17,809 bases of DNA from Ruminococcus sp. (GTDB lineage Bacteria > Bacillota > Clostridia > Oscillospirales > Acutalibacteraceae): positions 1-17,809 of the forward strand of contig SFCS01000026.1 of assembly GCA_004558485.1 (NCBI GenBank), written 5' to 3'. The notes beneath the pieces were generated by a model that was given only the letters and a program-made list of their open reading frames with translations, was not told the DNA's origin and searched no databases. The position numbers and the translations under genes are program-made. Below, in pieces: positions 6,096-13,425 of this stretch. Position 1 is the first letter of the stretch; the number at the start of each line of letters is the position of its first letter.

Positions 6096-7030
6096 ACGGT
6101 TTTTTGGGGCTGGACACCAGCAACTATACGACCTCCGTCGCTTTTTGCGCGCAATCGGGAGAGGTGCTGCAGGAAAAACACCTTTTGCCGGTGAAGGCGG
6201 GCGAAATGGGATTGCGGCAAAGCGACGCTGTGTTTCACCATGTGCGGCAGCTCCCCGAAATGACGGAAAAGCTGTTTGCGCGCGAGGCGTTCACCGTCAC
6301 CGCTGTCGCGGCATCCGACCGCCCGCAGCAAAAGGACGGTTCCTATATGCCCTGCTTTTTAGTCGGCGCCGGTGCGGCGAGAGAGCTGGGTGCTCTTTTG
6401 CATATACCGGTGCATTTTTTTACCCATCAGCAAGGCCATGTCGCCGCGGCGCTGTATGGGGCGGACAAGCTGTCGCTCATCCATGAACCGTTTTTGGCGT
6501 TTCATGTTTCCGGCGGGACAACCGATGCGCTTTTGGTGCGTCCGGATGAAACATTCGGCATCTCCTGTGAGGTGGTCGCCCATTCGCTGGATCTGAAGGC
6601 GGGGCAGCTCATCGACCGCGTCGGCGGGATGCTCGGTCTGCCGTTTCCCGCCGGCCCTGCGCTGGAAAAGCTGGCGCTCTCTGCGGGAGAGGAAAAGCTG
6701 CCGAGAGCGTCGATGGACGGCGCTTGTTGCCATCTTTCCGGCGTGCAGAACCAATGTGCGGCGTTGCTGAAAAAGGGCGCGCCGCCCGCAGAGGTTGCGC
6801 GATTTTGCCTTGCAAGTGTGGAGGCGGCGCTGACGGCGATGACCGAGGCGCTGCTTGGGACCTTCGGTAATCTGCCGCTTTTGTATGCCGGCGGCGTGAT
6901 GTCCAACGGTATCCTGCGCGCGCACCTCACCGCCCGTTTCGGCGGCAGCTTTGCGCCGCCTGCGTTTTCCGCAGACAACGCGGCAGGTATCGCCGTTTTG
7001 TGCCGATTGAAGGAGGAGGGAGAGCTTTGA
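6092..7030 (+). CDS. Kae1/TsaD-like protein (peptidase M22 family paralogue)
   Basis: This 312-residue protein belongs to the ASKHA-fold Kae1/TsaD/Qri7 family, formerly called O-sialoglycoprotein endopeptidase. It keeps the metal ligand pair in THQQGHVAAAL (His112, His116) and the distal SADNAAGIA aspartate (Asp295), plus YAGGVMSNGILRAHL. It departs from true TsaD at two nucleotide-binding loops: the N-terminal loop reads GLDTSNYTTS instead of GIETSCDET, and VSGGTTD (residues 139-145) replaces VSGGHT. TsaD makes the threonylcarbamoyl group of tRNA position A37 together with TsaB and TsaE, neither of which is nearby. I therefore take this as the clostridial paralogue found beside xseA, with unproven function, and give no symbol. 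The GTG start overlaps the nusB stop (GTGA). The end overlaps xseA as TTGA. Confidence 0.85.
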   Translation: MNGFLGLDTSNYTTSVAFCAQSGEVLQEKHLLPVKAGEMGLRQSDAVFHHVRQLPEMTEKLFAREAFTVTAVAASDRPQQKDGSYMPCFLVGAGAARELGALLHIPVHFFTHQQGHVAAALYGADKLSLIHEPFLAFHVSGGTTDALLVRPDETFGISCEVVAHSLDLKAGQLIDRVGGMLGLPFPAGPALEKLALSAGEEKLPRASMDGACCHLSGVQNQCAALLKKGAPPAEVARFCLASVEAALTAMTEALLGTFGNLPLLYAGGVMSNGILRAHLTARFGGSFAPPAFSADNAAGIAVLCRLKEEGEL

Positions 7031-8244
7031 GAGTCATCACCGTCAGTCAACTCAATCGGTATGTGAAAATGCTGCTGCAGGAGGATGTGGCACTGACGCC
7101 TGTCTATGTCAGCGGCGAGATTTCCAACTTTGTCAATCATTATAAATCCGGCCACCTGTATTTTTCGCTGAAGGACGAAAATGCGTTGGTGAAAGCGGTG
7201 ATGTTCCGCACCTATGCCGCAAGACTTGCCTTTCGGCCGGAAAGCGGCATGAAGGTCATCGTCCGCGCAAAAGCGTCCGTTTATGAGAAGGACGGCACTT
7301 TTCAGCTGTATGTCGAGGACATGCAGCCGGACGGCGTCGGCGCGCTGCAAATCGCCTATGAGCAGCTCAAAAAACGGTTGCAGGAGGAAGGACTTTTCGA
7401 CGCGGCGCGAAAAAAAGCGCTGCCGCCGTTTCCGACGCGCATCGGCGTGATCACCTCGCCGACCGGCGCGGCAGTGCGGGATATTCTCAACATCCTGGCA
7501 AGGCGGTATCCGCTGGCACAGGTGGTGTTTCTGCCGGTGCTGGTGCAGGGTGAGGGTGCGCCGCCGCAGCTGGTCGCGGCGCTGGAGCGCATGAACAGGG
7601 AAAAGGCTGCCGATGTGCTCATCATCGGGCGCGGAGGCGGTTCTCTGGAGGAGCTTTGGGCATTCAATGACGAGCGCGTTTGCCGTGCCGTTGCCGCCTC
7701 GGAGATTCCTGTGATCTCCGCTGTGGGGCATGAGACCGATTTCACTCTTTGCGATTTTGCCGCCGATCTGCGTGCGCCGACCCCCTCCGCAGCGGCGGAG
7801 CTGGCGGTGCCGGATGCAGCGGAGCTTTTGCTGTCGCTGCGGCAAACGCAGGTGCAGCTCACGGTGCTGATGCGCTCCCGTCTCGAAAAGGTGCGCACAG
7901 AGCTGCAAATTCTGCATCGGCAAAAAGCACTGTCCTCGCCGACCTACTATGTTGAGCAGATGGCGATGCAGCTGGATCTTCTGACGCGCTCGTTTGAACA
8001 CAGCGCCAAGACCGCTTTACAGGATGCACACGCACAGCTTTCCGCCTTGGCGGCTAAGCTGGATGCATTGAGTCCGCTGAAGGTGCTGTCACGTGGCTAT
8101 GCGATGGCGCGCACAGACGGCGGACGGCTTGTCACATCGGTTGCCGATCTCTGCAAAGGGGATACACTTTACATGGATATGTGTGACGGGACGATTGTCT
8201 GCATGGTGCAGGATATACAAAAGGAGGGAACGGACAATGGCTGA
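7027..8244 (+). CDS. xseA: Exodeoxyribonuclease VII large subunit
   Basis: XseA is the catalytic subunit of exonuclease VII, which degrades single-stranded DNA from both ends into short oligonucleotides. The 405-residue protein starts with an OB-fold DNA-binding domain (VITVSQLNRYVKMLLQ, VSGEISNF, SGHLYFSLKD; residues 1-100). The catalytic domain follows, with GVITSPTGAAVRDI (Asp152), GRGGGSLEELWAFNDE (from residue 201; Arg202) and SAVGHETDFTLCDFAADLRAPTPSAAAE (His235, Asp238). These line up with the conserved Asp155, Arg205, His238 and Asp241 of E. coli as I recall them, all shifted by three. A helical region and LSRGYAM close the protein. The TTG at 7027 is chosen because the family begins right there and AGGAGGAGGGAG (7011-7022) precedes it. 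The start overlaps the previous stop; the end overlaps xseB by 8 bp. Confidence 0.96.
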   Translation: MRVITVSQLNRYVKMLLQEDVALTPVYVSGEISNFVNHYKSGHLYFSLKDENALVKAVMFRTYAARLAFRPESGMKVIVRAKASVYEKDGTFQLYVEDMQPDGVGALQIAYEQLKKRLQEEGLFDAARKKALPPFPTRIGVITSPTGAAVRDILNILARRYPLAQVVFLPVLVQGEGAPPQLVAALERMNREKAADVLIIGRGGGSLEELWAFNDERVCRAVAASEIPVISAVGHETDFTLCDFAADLRAPTPSAAAELAVPDAAELLLSLRQTQVQLTVLMRSRLEKVRTELQILHRQKALSSPTYYVEQMAMQLDLLTRSFEHSAKTALQDAHAQLSALAAKLDALSPLKVLSRGYAMARTDGGRLVTSVADLCKGDTLYMDMCDGTIVCMVQDIQKEGTDNG

Positions 8245-8485
8245 AAAACAACAGACCTTTGAGGCGGCGATGAAACGGCTCGAGGAGATCGTTGCCGCTC
8301 TGGAGGGCGGAAAATGCACGCTCGATGAGTCCTTAAAGCTGTTTGAGGAGGGAACAAAGCTCACGTCGTTTTGCTCCGAAAAGCTGAAGACCGCCGAGCA
8401 GAAGATCTTGAAGCTGACAGCGGACGGCGACGGCGCGCTGCTCACCGATAAACAGGGCGAGGACATGGGGGCGGAGCTGTCCTGA
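8237..8485 (+). CDS. xseB: Exodeoxyribonuclease VII small subunit
   Basis: XseB is the small helical subunit that coats the helical arms of XseA; several copies bind each large subunit. It has 82 residues, normal for the family. FEAAMKRLEEIVAALEGGKCTLDESLKLFEEGTKL is the classic family block, followed by a second helix (CSEKLKTAEQKILKL) and an acidic, disordered-looking tail. The ATG at 8237 follows AAGGAGGGA (8221-8229) and lies within the last 8 bases of xseA, which suits coupled, stoichiometric synthesis of the two subunits. Confidence 0.96.
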   Translation: MAEKQQTFEAAMKRLEEIVAALEGGKCTLDESLKLFEEGTKLTSFCSEKLKTAEQKILKLTADGDGALLTDKQGEDMGAELS

Positions 8486-8504
8486 CCGTTTCGGAGGAAT
8501 GTAT

Positions 8505-9389
8505 ATGAAACTGTATACCGATAAAATGGCGGCGCATTGCCGTCGCTTTGAGGAGGCGCTGCCGACCTATCTTCCCGAAACGGGGACGCGGCAGGACACG
8601 GTGGTGCGGGCAATGGCCTATGCCTGCACAGACGGCGGAAAACGCATCCGTCCGGTGCTCACGATGGAATTCTGCCGCCTGTGCTGCGGCGATGCCGAAA
8701 GAGCGCTGCCGTTCGCTGTGGGCGTGGAAATGATCCACAGCTATTCTCTGGTGCATGACGATCTGCCCTGCATGGACAACAGTCCGCTGCGCCGCGGAAA
8801 ACCCGCCGCACATGTCGCTTTCGGCGAGGCGATGGCACTCCTGACGGGCGACGCGCTGCTGACGCGCGCCTTTGAGGTGATGCTTGCGGCAAAGGATGTG
8901 CCGGCTGACGCTGTGGTGTCTGCGGCAAAAACGCTGGCGGATGCCGCCGGCATTTTGGGTATGGTCGGCGGACAGGTGATCGACCTCGAAAGCGAAGGAA
9001 AAACGATCGACCGCGCGTGCCTCAACGCGCTGCAGGACGGCAAGACGGCGGCGCTTTTGCGTGCCGCCTGCGCCATGGGCGTAATCGTCGGCGGCGGAGA
9101 TGCCGAAATGGCGGCTGCCGCGACAGCCTTCGGCGAGCACATCGGGCTTTGTTTCCAAATCACCGATGATATTTTGGATGTCATTTCGACGGCGCAGATG
9201 ATGGGCAAACCGGTCGGCAGTGACGCGGTGAACGAAAAGGTGACCTATGTGTCGCTTTTGGGGCTTGAAGAGGCGAAAAAGCTCGCCGCCGAGAACACCG
9301 CCGCTGCGATTAAGACGCTTGCCGCTTTCGACGGCGACACGGAAAATCTACGGAATTTGGCGCAGGCGCTGCTTGTGCGGGATCACTGA
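8505..9389 (+). CDS. ispA: Polyprenyl (farnesyl/geranyl) diphosphate synthase
   Basis: This enzyme condenses isopentenyl diphosphate with allylic diphosphates to make short-chain prenyl diphosphates, probably farnesyl diphosphate. The 294-residue protein shows GGKRIRP (44-50), the first aspartate-rich motif DDLPCMDN (Asp85, Asp86, Asp91; bacterial DDx4D form) followed by LRRGKPAAH, GDALLTRAFE, GGQVIDLESEG and the second aspartate motif DDILD (221-225). The ATG at 8505 is chosen over the ATG at 8499 because GGAGG (8493-8497) is 7 bases from it and only one base from the other. It lies between xseB and dxs, its pathway partner, a standard arrangement. Product chain length cannot be fixed by eye. 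Confidence 0.94.
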   Translation: MKLYTDKMAAHCRRFEEALPTYLPETGTRQDTVVRAMAYACTDGGKRIRPVLTMEFCRLCCGDAERALPFAVGVEMIHSYSLVHDDLPCMDNSPLRRGKPAAHVAFGEAMALLTGDALLTRAFEVMLAAKDVPADAVVSAAKTLADAAGILGMVGGQVIDLESEGKTIDRACLNALQDGKTAALLRAACAMGVIVGGGDAEMAAAATAFGEHIGLCFQITDDILDVISTAQMMGKPVGSDAVNEKVTYVSLLGLEEAKKLAAENTAAAIKTLAAFDGDTENLRNLAQALLVRDH

Positions 9390-9430
9390 TTTTTTATAAA
9401 GGATGCCTTTTGAAAGGCGTGGATGTATAT

Positions 9431-11293
9431 ATGATGGATAGTAAAGCTATACTGGACGGCATCACCGCTGCGCAGGATGTGCAGGCACTGCCGACAGAGG
9501 TTCTGCCAAAGCTGTGTGAGGAAATCCGTACCCGTCTCATCGAGACGGTTTCCGAGACAGGCGGGCATCTTGCATCCAATCTCGGTATCGTGGAGCTGAC
9601 GGTGGCGCTGCTGCGCTGCTTCGATCCGCTTGCGGATCGCATCGTTTGGGATGTGGGACACCAGTGCTATGTCTATAAAATGCTGACGGGGCGTGCGGCA
9701 CAGATGCAAACGCTGCGGCAGATGGGCGGCATATCCGGCTTTCCCAATCCGAAGGAAAGCCCCTGCGACACCTTTGTGGTCGGGCACAGCAGCACCTCCG
9801 TTTCCGCAGCCAATGGGTTTGCTAAGGCGAAAAAGCTGCTTTCGGAGGAGGGCTATACCATCGCCGTCATCGGCGACGGCGCGCTGACCGGCGGGCTTGC
9901 CTATGAGGGGCTGAGCAACGCTGGGCGCAGCAACGACCGCCTGATCGTGGTGCTCAACGACAATCAAATGTCTATCGGCGACAATGTCGGTTTTGCTGCG
10001 CGGCATTTGTCCAGTCTGCGCACACGCCCGCGGTACATTCGGTTCAAAAACGCGCTTGCCGCGCTGTTCCGGCATATTCCGCTGATCGGGCGGCCGTTGT
10101 ATAAGCTGCTTTTGACCGGCAAAAACAGCATGAAACGCGCCATATATAAAGATGTGTCCTTTTTCGAGGACATGGGATTTTACTATATCGGGCCGATTGA
10201 CGGTCATGACACCTTGCAGCTCTGCCGCGCCTTTGAGACGGCACAGGTGCTGGGGCGTCCCGTGGTGGTGCATATAGAAACTGTAAAGGGGAAGGGCTAT
10301 ACATTTGCAGAAAAGGATCCCGGCACCTATCACGGCGTCTGCCGCTTTGACCCCGAAAAACCGCTCGCTCCGTCCGCCGTGCCGTCCTTTTCCTCTGTTT
10401 TCGGCGAGGAGATCGACCGTCTTGCCAAGGAGGATCAGCGCATCGTCGGCATCACGGCAGCGATGAAGCACGGCACCTGCATGCAGCAGTTTGCCGAACG
10501 CAGTCCGTCGCACTGCTTTGATACAGGCATTGCGGAGTCGCACGCGGTGACCTTTGCCTCCGGCATGGCGGCGGGAGGACTTTTGCCGGTGTTTGCGGTG
10601 TATTCCACCTTTTTGCAGCGCGCTTACGATCAGCTGCTCAACGACACCGCACTCATGGACAATCATATCGTTTTGGCGATCGACCGCGCGGGCATTGTGC
10701 CGGGCGACGGCGAAACGCACCAGGGTATTTTCGATGTGCCGTTTCTGACGACTGTTCCGCACACAACGATCTATGCGCCGTCCACCTTTGCCGAGTTGCG
10801 CATGCATCTGCGACAGGCGCTGTACGATGTGTCGGGCATTGCCGCCGTGCGCTATCCGAAGGGCGGCGAATCCGCGGCACTTGCCGATCTTACCCCCGAT
10901 TATGCGCCGTATACGCTGCTGAACGACGAGGGAGAGACGCTGGTGATCACCTACGGACGCCTGCTCGGTAATGTGCTGGAGGCGGCAAACCGCGCCGCAG
11001 AGGCGGGCGTTAAGCTCTCCATTTTGAAGCTGAACCGGATCTATCCGCTTGACGCGGCGCTGCCGCAAAAGCTTCTCAGCTATCGCCGCATCGTCTTTGC
11101 GGAGGAGGGTGCGCGACGCGGCGGTATCGGCGAGCTGCTCGCCTCCATGCTGCTGACTGCGGGGTACACCGGGAAATATGTGATCCGTGCCATCGAGCGA
11201 CCGCTGCCGCCCTGCACGACCGCACAGGGGATGCAGGAAACGGGATTGGACGCGGACGCACTGCTTGCGCTGTTCACGGAGGAAACGGCATGA
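9431..11293 (+). CDS. dxs: 1-deoxy-D-xylulose-5-phosphate synthase
   Basis: Dxs uses thiamine diphosphate to join pyruvate and glyceraldehyde 3-phosphate, the first step of the MEP isoprenoid pathway. From the ATG at 9431 it has 620 residues. It shows TGGHLASNLG (His46), WDVGHQCYVYKMLTGR (His77), the cofactor motif GDGALTGGLAYEGL with LNDNQMSI (148-182), the catalytic GIAESHAVTFASGMAAGG (Glu369), YSTFLQRAYDQ and AIDRAGIVPGDGETHQGIFD, then the C-terminal transketolase domain. The start is uncertain. The two adjacent ATGs (9431, 9434) give a normal N-terminus but the AAAGG before them is 13 bases away. A TTG at 9410 has AAAGGA 6 bases upstream and would add 7 residues. The stop overlaps tlyA as ATGA. 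Confidence 0.95.
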   Translation: MMDSKAILDGITAAQDVQALPTEVLPKLCEEIRTRLIETVSETGGHLASNLGIVELTVALLRCFDPLADRIVWDVGHQCYVYKMLTGRAAQMQTLRQMGGISGFPNPKESPCDTFVVGHSSTSVSAANGFAKAKKLLSEEGYTIAVIGDGALTGGLAYEGLSNAGRSNDRLIVVLNDNQMSIGDNVGFAARHLSSLRTRPRYIRFKNALAALFRHIPLIGRPLYKLLLTGKNSMKRAIYKDVSFFEDMGFYYIGPIDGHDTLQLCRAFETAQVLGRPVVVHIETVKGKGYTFAEKDPGTYHGVCRFDPEKPLAPSAVPSFSSVFGEEIDRLAKEDQRIVGITAAMKHGTCMQQFAERSPSHCFDTGIAESHAVTFASGMAAGGLLPVFAVYSTFLQRAYDQLLNDTALMDNHIVLAIDRAGIVPGDGETHQGIFDVPFLTTVPHTTIYAPSTFAELRMHLRQALYDVSGIAAVRYPKGGESAALADLTPDYAPYTLLNDEGETLVITYGRLLGNVLEAANRAAEAGVKLSILKLNRIYPLDAALPQKLLSYRRIVFAEEGARRGGIGELLASMLLTAGYTGKYVIRAIERPLPPCTTAQGMQETGLDADALLALFTEETA

Positions 11294-12105
11294 AGACCCG
11301 TCTTGATGCGTTTCTCGTTGCCAACGGCCATGTCGGCAGCAGAGAAAAGGCGAAAACGCTCATTGCCGCGGGCGCTGTCACCGTGAACGGTAAGGTCACC
11401 GAAAAAGCGGCGCAGACAGTCTCGGCAGAGGACGCGGTCGTTTGTGACACAACGGTGCTGCGCTATGTCGGGCGCGGCGGAAAAAAGCTCGAAAAAGCGC
11501 TTTCCATGCTCGATATGGCCGTCACCGCATGCACGGCGATGGATGTCGGCGCCTCGACCGGCGGGTTCACGGACTGCCTGTTGCAGGCAGGGGCGAAAAA
11601 GGTGTTTGCCATCGATGTCGGCACAGATCAGCTGCATCCGTCGCTGCGCGCTGATGAGCGCGTGGTGGTGTTGGAGCAGACGGATGTGCGCGATACGCGT
11701 CTGCTGAATGTGCTGCCCGTCGGCGGTGTGGACATCTGCGTTGTGGATGTCTCATTCATTTCGCTGCGGCAGGTGCTGCCCGCAATTGTGCCGTATCTGC
11801 ATGACGGCGCGCGTGTGATCGTGCTGATAAAGCCGCAGTTTGAGGCGGGAAAGGCCGCTGTCGGCAAGCACGGCGTGGTGAAGGAGTCCCGCACGCACCG
11901 ACAGGTGCTGTCGGCGCTTTGCGATTGGTTTGCGGAAAATCGCTGGCAGGTGTCGGCACTTTCCTATTCTCCGATCGTCGGCGGCGAAGGAAATATTGAA
12001 TTTTTAGCCGTTTTGGTGTATAGTGATACAGAGCCCACCGTTTTCCCGATGACAGCGATACAGGAGACGGTGGAAAAAGCACACACGGTGCTCAAAAAAA
12101 GGTAG
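11290..12105 (+). CDS. tlyA: TlyA family rRNA 2'-O-methyltransferase (hemolysin A-like)
   Basis: This is a 271-residue protein with an N-terminal S4 RNA-binding domain (TRLDAFLVANGHVGSREKAKTLIAAGAVTVNG, residues 3-34) and an RrmJ/FtsJ-type methyltransferase domain. RYVGRGGKKLEKAL marks the domain join, DVGASTGGFTDCLLQAGA (from Asp85) is the SAM-binding motif I, and VVDVSFISLR and LIKPQFEAGK carry the remaining conserved Asp and Lys. Mycobacterial TlyA 2'-O-methylates 16S and 23S rRNA and affects capreomycin sensitivity; Firmicutes homologues are often named YqxC or hemolysin, and their targets are less certain. GGAGGA (11278-11283) precedes the ATG by 6 bases. The position after dxs and before nadK is conserved in Firmicutes. 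Confidence 0.92.
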   Translation: MKTRLDAFLVANGHVGSREKAKTLIAAGAVTVNGKVTEKAAQTVSAEDAVVCDTTVLRYVGRGGKKLEKALSMLDMAVTACTAMDVGASTGGFTDCLLQAGAKKVFAIDVGTDQLHPSLRADERVVVLEQTDVRDTRLLNVLPVGGVDICVVDVSFISLRQVLPAIVPYLHDGARVIVLIKPQFEAGKAAVGKHGVVKESRTHRQVLSALCDWFAENRWQVSALSYSPIVGGEGNIEFLAVLVYSDTEPTVFPMTAIQETVEKAHTVLKKR

Positions 12106-12114
12106 GTGAACCGC

Positions 12115-12945
12115 ATGCGGATCACAGTCGTGAACAATCAAAAAGCGCAGGTGTCGCTCGCCGAGGTACGGCGCATTTGCGATGTGCTGCGGGTGTTCGG
12201 CGCACAGGTCGCGCAGCATACGCTGACGCCCGATGAAGATCCCGAAAAGGCGTTTTGCGATGCGCCCGATCTGGTCGTGGCGATCGGCGGCGACGGGACC
12301 ATTGTGCATGTTGCCAAGCATGCGGCAAATTTCGAATTGCCGGTGCTCGGCATCAACGGCGGGCATCTGGGGTTTCTTGCCGGCATGGAGATCGGCGATC
12401 CCGAAGTGCTGCGGCTGTTGTTTGACGGTACATATACCGTCGAGGAACGGATGCTTTTGGAGGTCGTGCCCGCGGCGCACGAAAAGCGGTATCTCGCCAT
12501 GAACGAGGCGGTCGTGTCCCGCGGCACGCTCTCAAGACTGGTGGATCTGACGGTGACGGGGGACAACGGCGAAGCGATCCGCTATCGTGCGGACGGCATC
12601 ATGATCGCAACCCCCACCGGCTCGACCGCCTATTCGCTTTCGGCGGGCGGTCCGGTCATCGATCCGCTGGTGTCCTGCCTGCTTTTGACGCCGATCTGCC
12701 CCCATTCTCTGTATGCGCGCTCACTGGTGTTCTCCGCGCAGACGACGCTTTGTGTGCGCTCCGTCGACGAACGGCAAAAGACCTTTCTCACGGTGGACGG
12801 CGAGGTGGAGATCCCGCTTGCGGCGGGCGAGACGGTGACGGTGCGGCAGGCGGAAAAGAAAGCGCGGCTCATCCGTTTGGGACAGCAATCCTTCTATGAA
12901 GTGTTGGATAGAAAACTTATCAGCAGGGACGGTGGTTGGAAATGA
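12115..12945 (+). CDS. nadK: NAD kinase
   Basis: NadK phosphorylates NAD to NADP. From the ATG at 12115 it has 276 residues. Diagnostic motifs are GGDGT (58-62) in VVAIGGDGTIVHVAKHA, GINGGHLGFLAG, the NEAVVSRG block (Asn120-Glu121) and DGIMIATPTGSTAYSLSAGGPVIDP (from residue 150). These form the ATP/NAD-binding sites of the family. The ATG at 12115 is preferred because AGGTGA (12104-12109) is 5 bases upstream; the GTG at 12106 lies inside that site. The stop overlaps the argR start as ATGA. Confidence 0.96.
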   Translation: MRITVVNNQKAQVSLAEVRRICDVLRVFGAQVAQHTLTPDEDPEKAFCDAPDLVVAIGGDGTIVHVAKHAANFELPVLGINGGHLGFLAGMEIGDPEVLRLLFDGTYTVEERMLLEVVPAAHEKRYLAMNEAVVSRGTLSRLVDLTVTGDNGEAIRYRADGIMIATPTGSTAYSLSAGGPVIDPLVSCLLLTPICPHSLYARSLVFSAQTTLCVRSVDERQKTFLTVDGEVEIPLAAGETVTVRQAEKKARLIRLGQQSFYEVLDRKLISRDGGWK

Positions 12946-13394
12946 AGGTCAAACGCCAGGCGAAAATTCTCGAGATCATCATGCGGCAGCCTGTCGATAC
13001 GCAGGAGGAGCTGCAAAATCTTCTGAAAAACGAGGGGTATCATGTCACACAGGCAACGGTATCCCGTGACATCAAGGAAATGCGACTCGTCAAGCTGCAA
13101 GGTGCGGACGGCAGATATCGCTATTCCGTGGAGCATCGAGAGGGGATGCAGATTTCCTCAAAGTTCCATTCGCTGTTTGCCGACTCTGTGACCGATGTGA
13201 ACTTCGCCGGCAACATCATTGTCGTCAAGTGCATGAACGGCATGGCGATGGCGGTGTGCGCGGCGATGGATGCACTGCACTGGGACGGACTGATAGGCAC
13301 GCTGGCGGGCGACGATACCTTTATCGGTATCGCCATGGATGAGCAGTGCGCTGCGGAGCTGACCGAGGAGCTGCGCAAAATCCTGCAAAAGTAA
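12942..13394 (+). CDS. argR: Arginine repressor ArgR/AhrC
   Basis: This 150-residue arginine-responsive regulator matches AhrC of B. subtilis (149 residues). The N-terminal winged helix-turn-helix includes RQAKILEIIMRQPVDTQEEL and the recognition helix region VTQATVSRDIKEMRLVKL (35-52). The C-terminal domain, which forms hexamers and binds arginine, includes GTLAGDDTFIGIAM with the Asp pair 124-125. Family members repress arginine synthesis and activate its breakdown. No arginine gene is nearby; placement between nadK and recN is the usual Firmicutes order. The ATG at 12942 overlaps the nadK stop; GGTGG (12931-12935) is the likely ribosome site. Confidence 0.96.
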   Translation: MKVKRQAKILEIIMRQPVDTQEELQNLLKNEGYHVTQATVSRDIKEMRLVKLQGADGRYRYSVEHREGMQISSKFHSLFADSVTDVNFAGNIIVVKCMNGMAMAVCAAMDALHWDGLIGTLAGDDTFIGIAMDEQCAAELTEELRKILQK

Positions 13395-13425
13395 CAAGTC
13401 TACCGAAAAGGGCGGTGCGTGAGCG

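Noticed and set aside
6502..8001. Antisense open frame (499 codons) opposite the Kae1-like gene and xseA
   Set aside because: Same reason: both + strand genes are well supported and the antisense product has no recognisable features.
9383..11068. Long antisense open frame (561 codons) opposite dxs
   Set aside because: The + strand encodes a complete Dxs with all motifs; the antisense protein is Arg/His-rich and shows no domain or membrane pattern.
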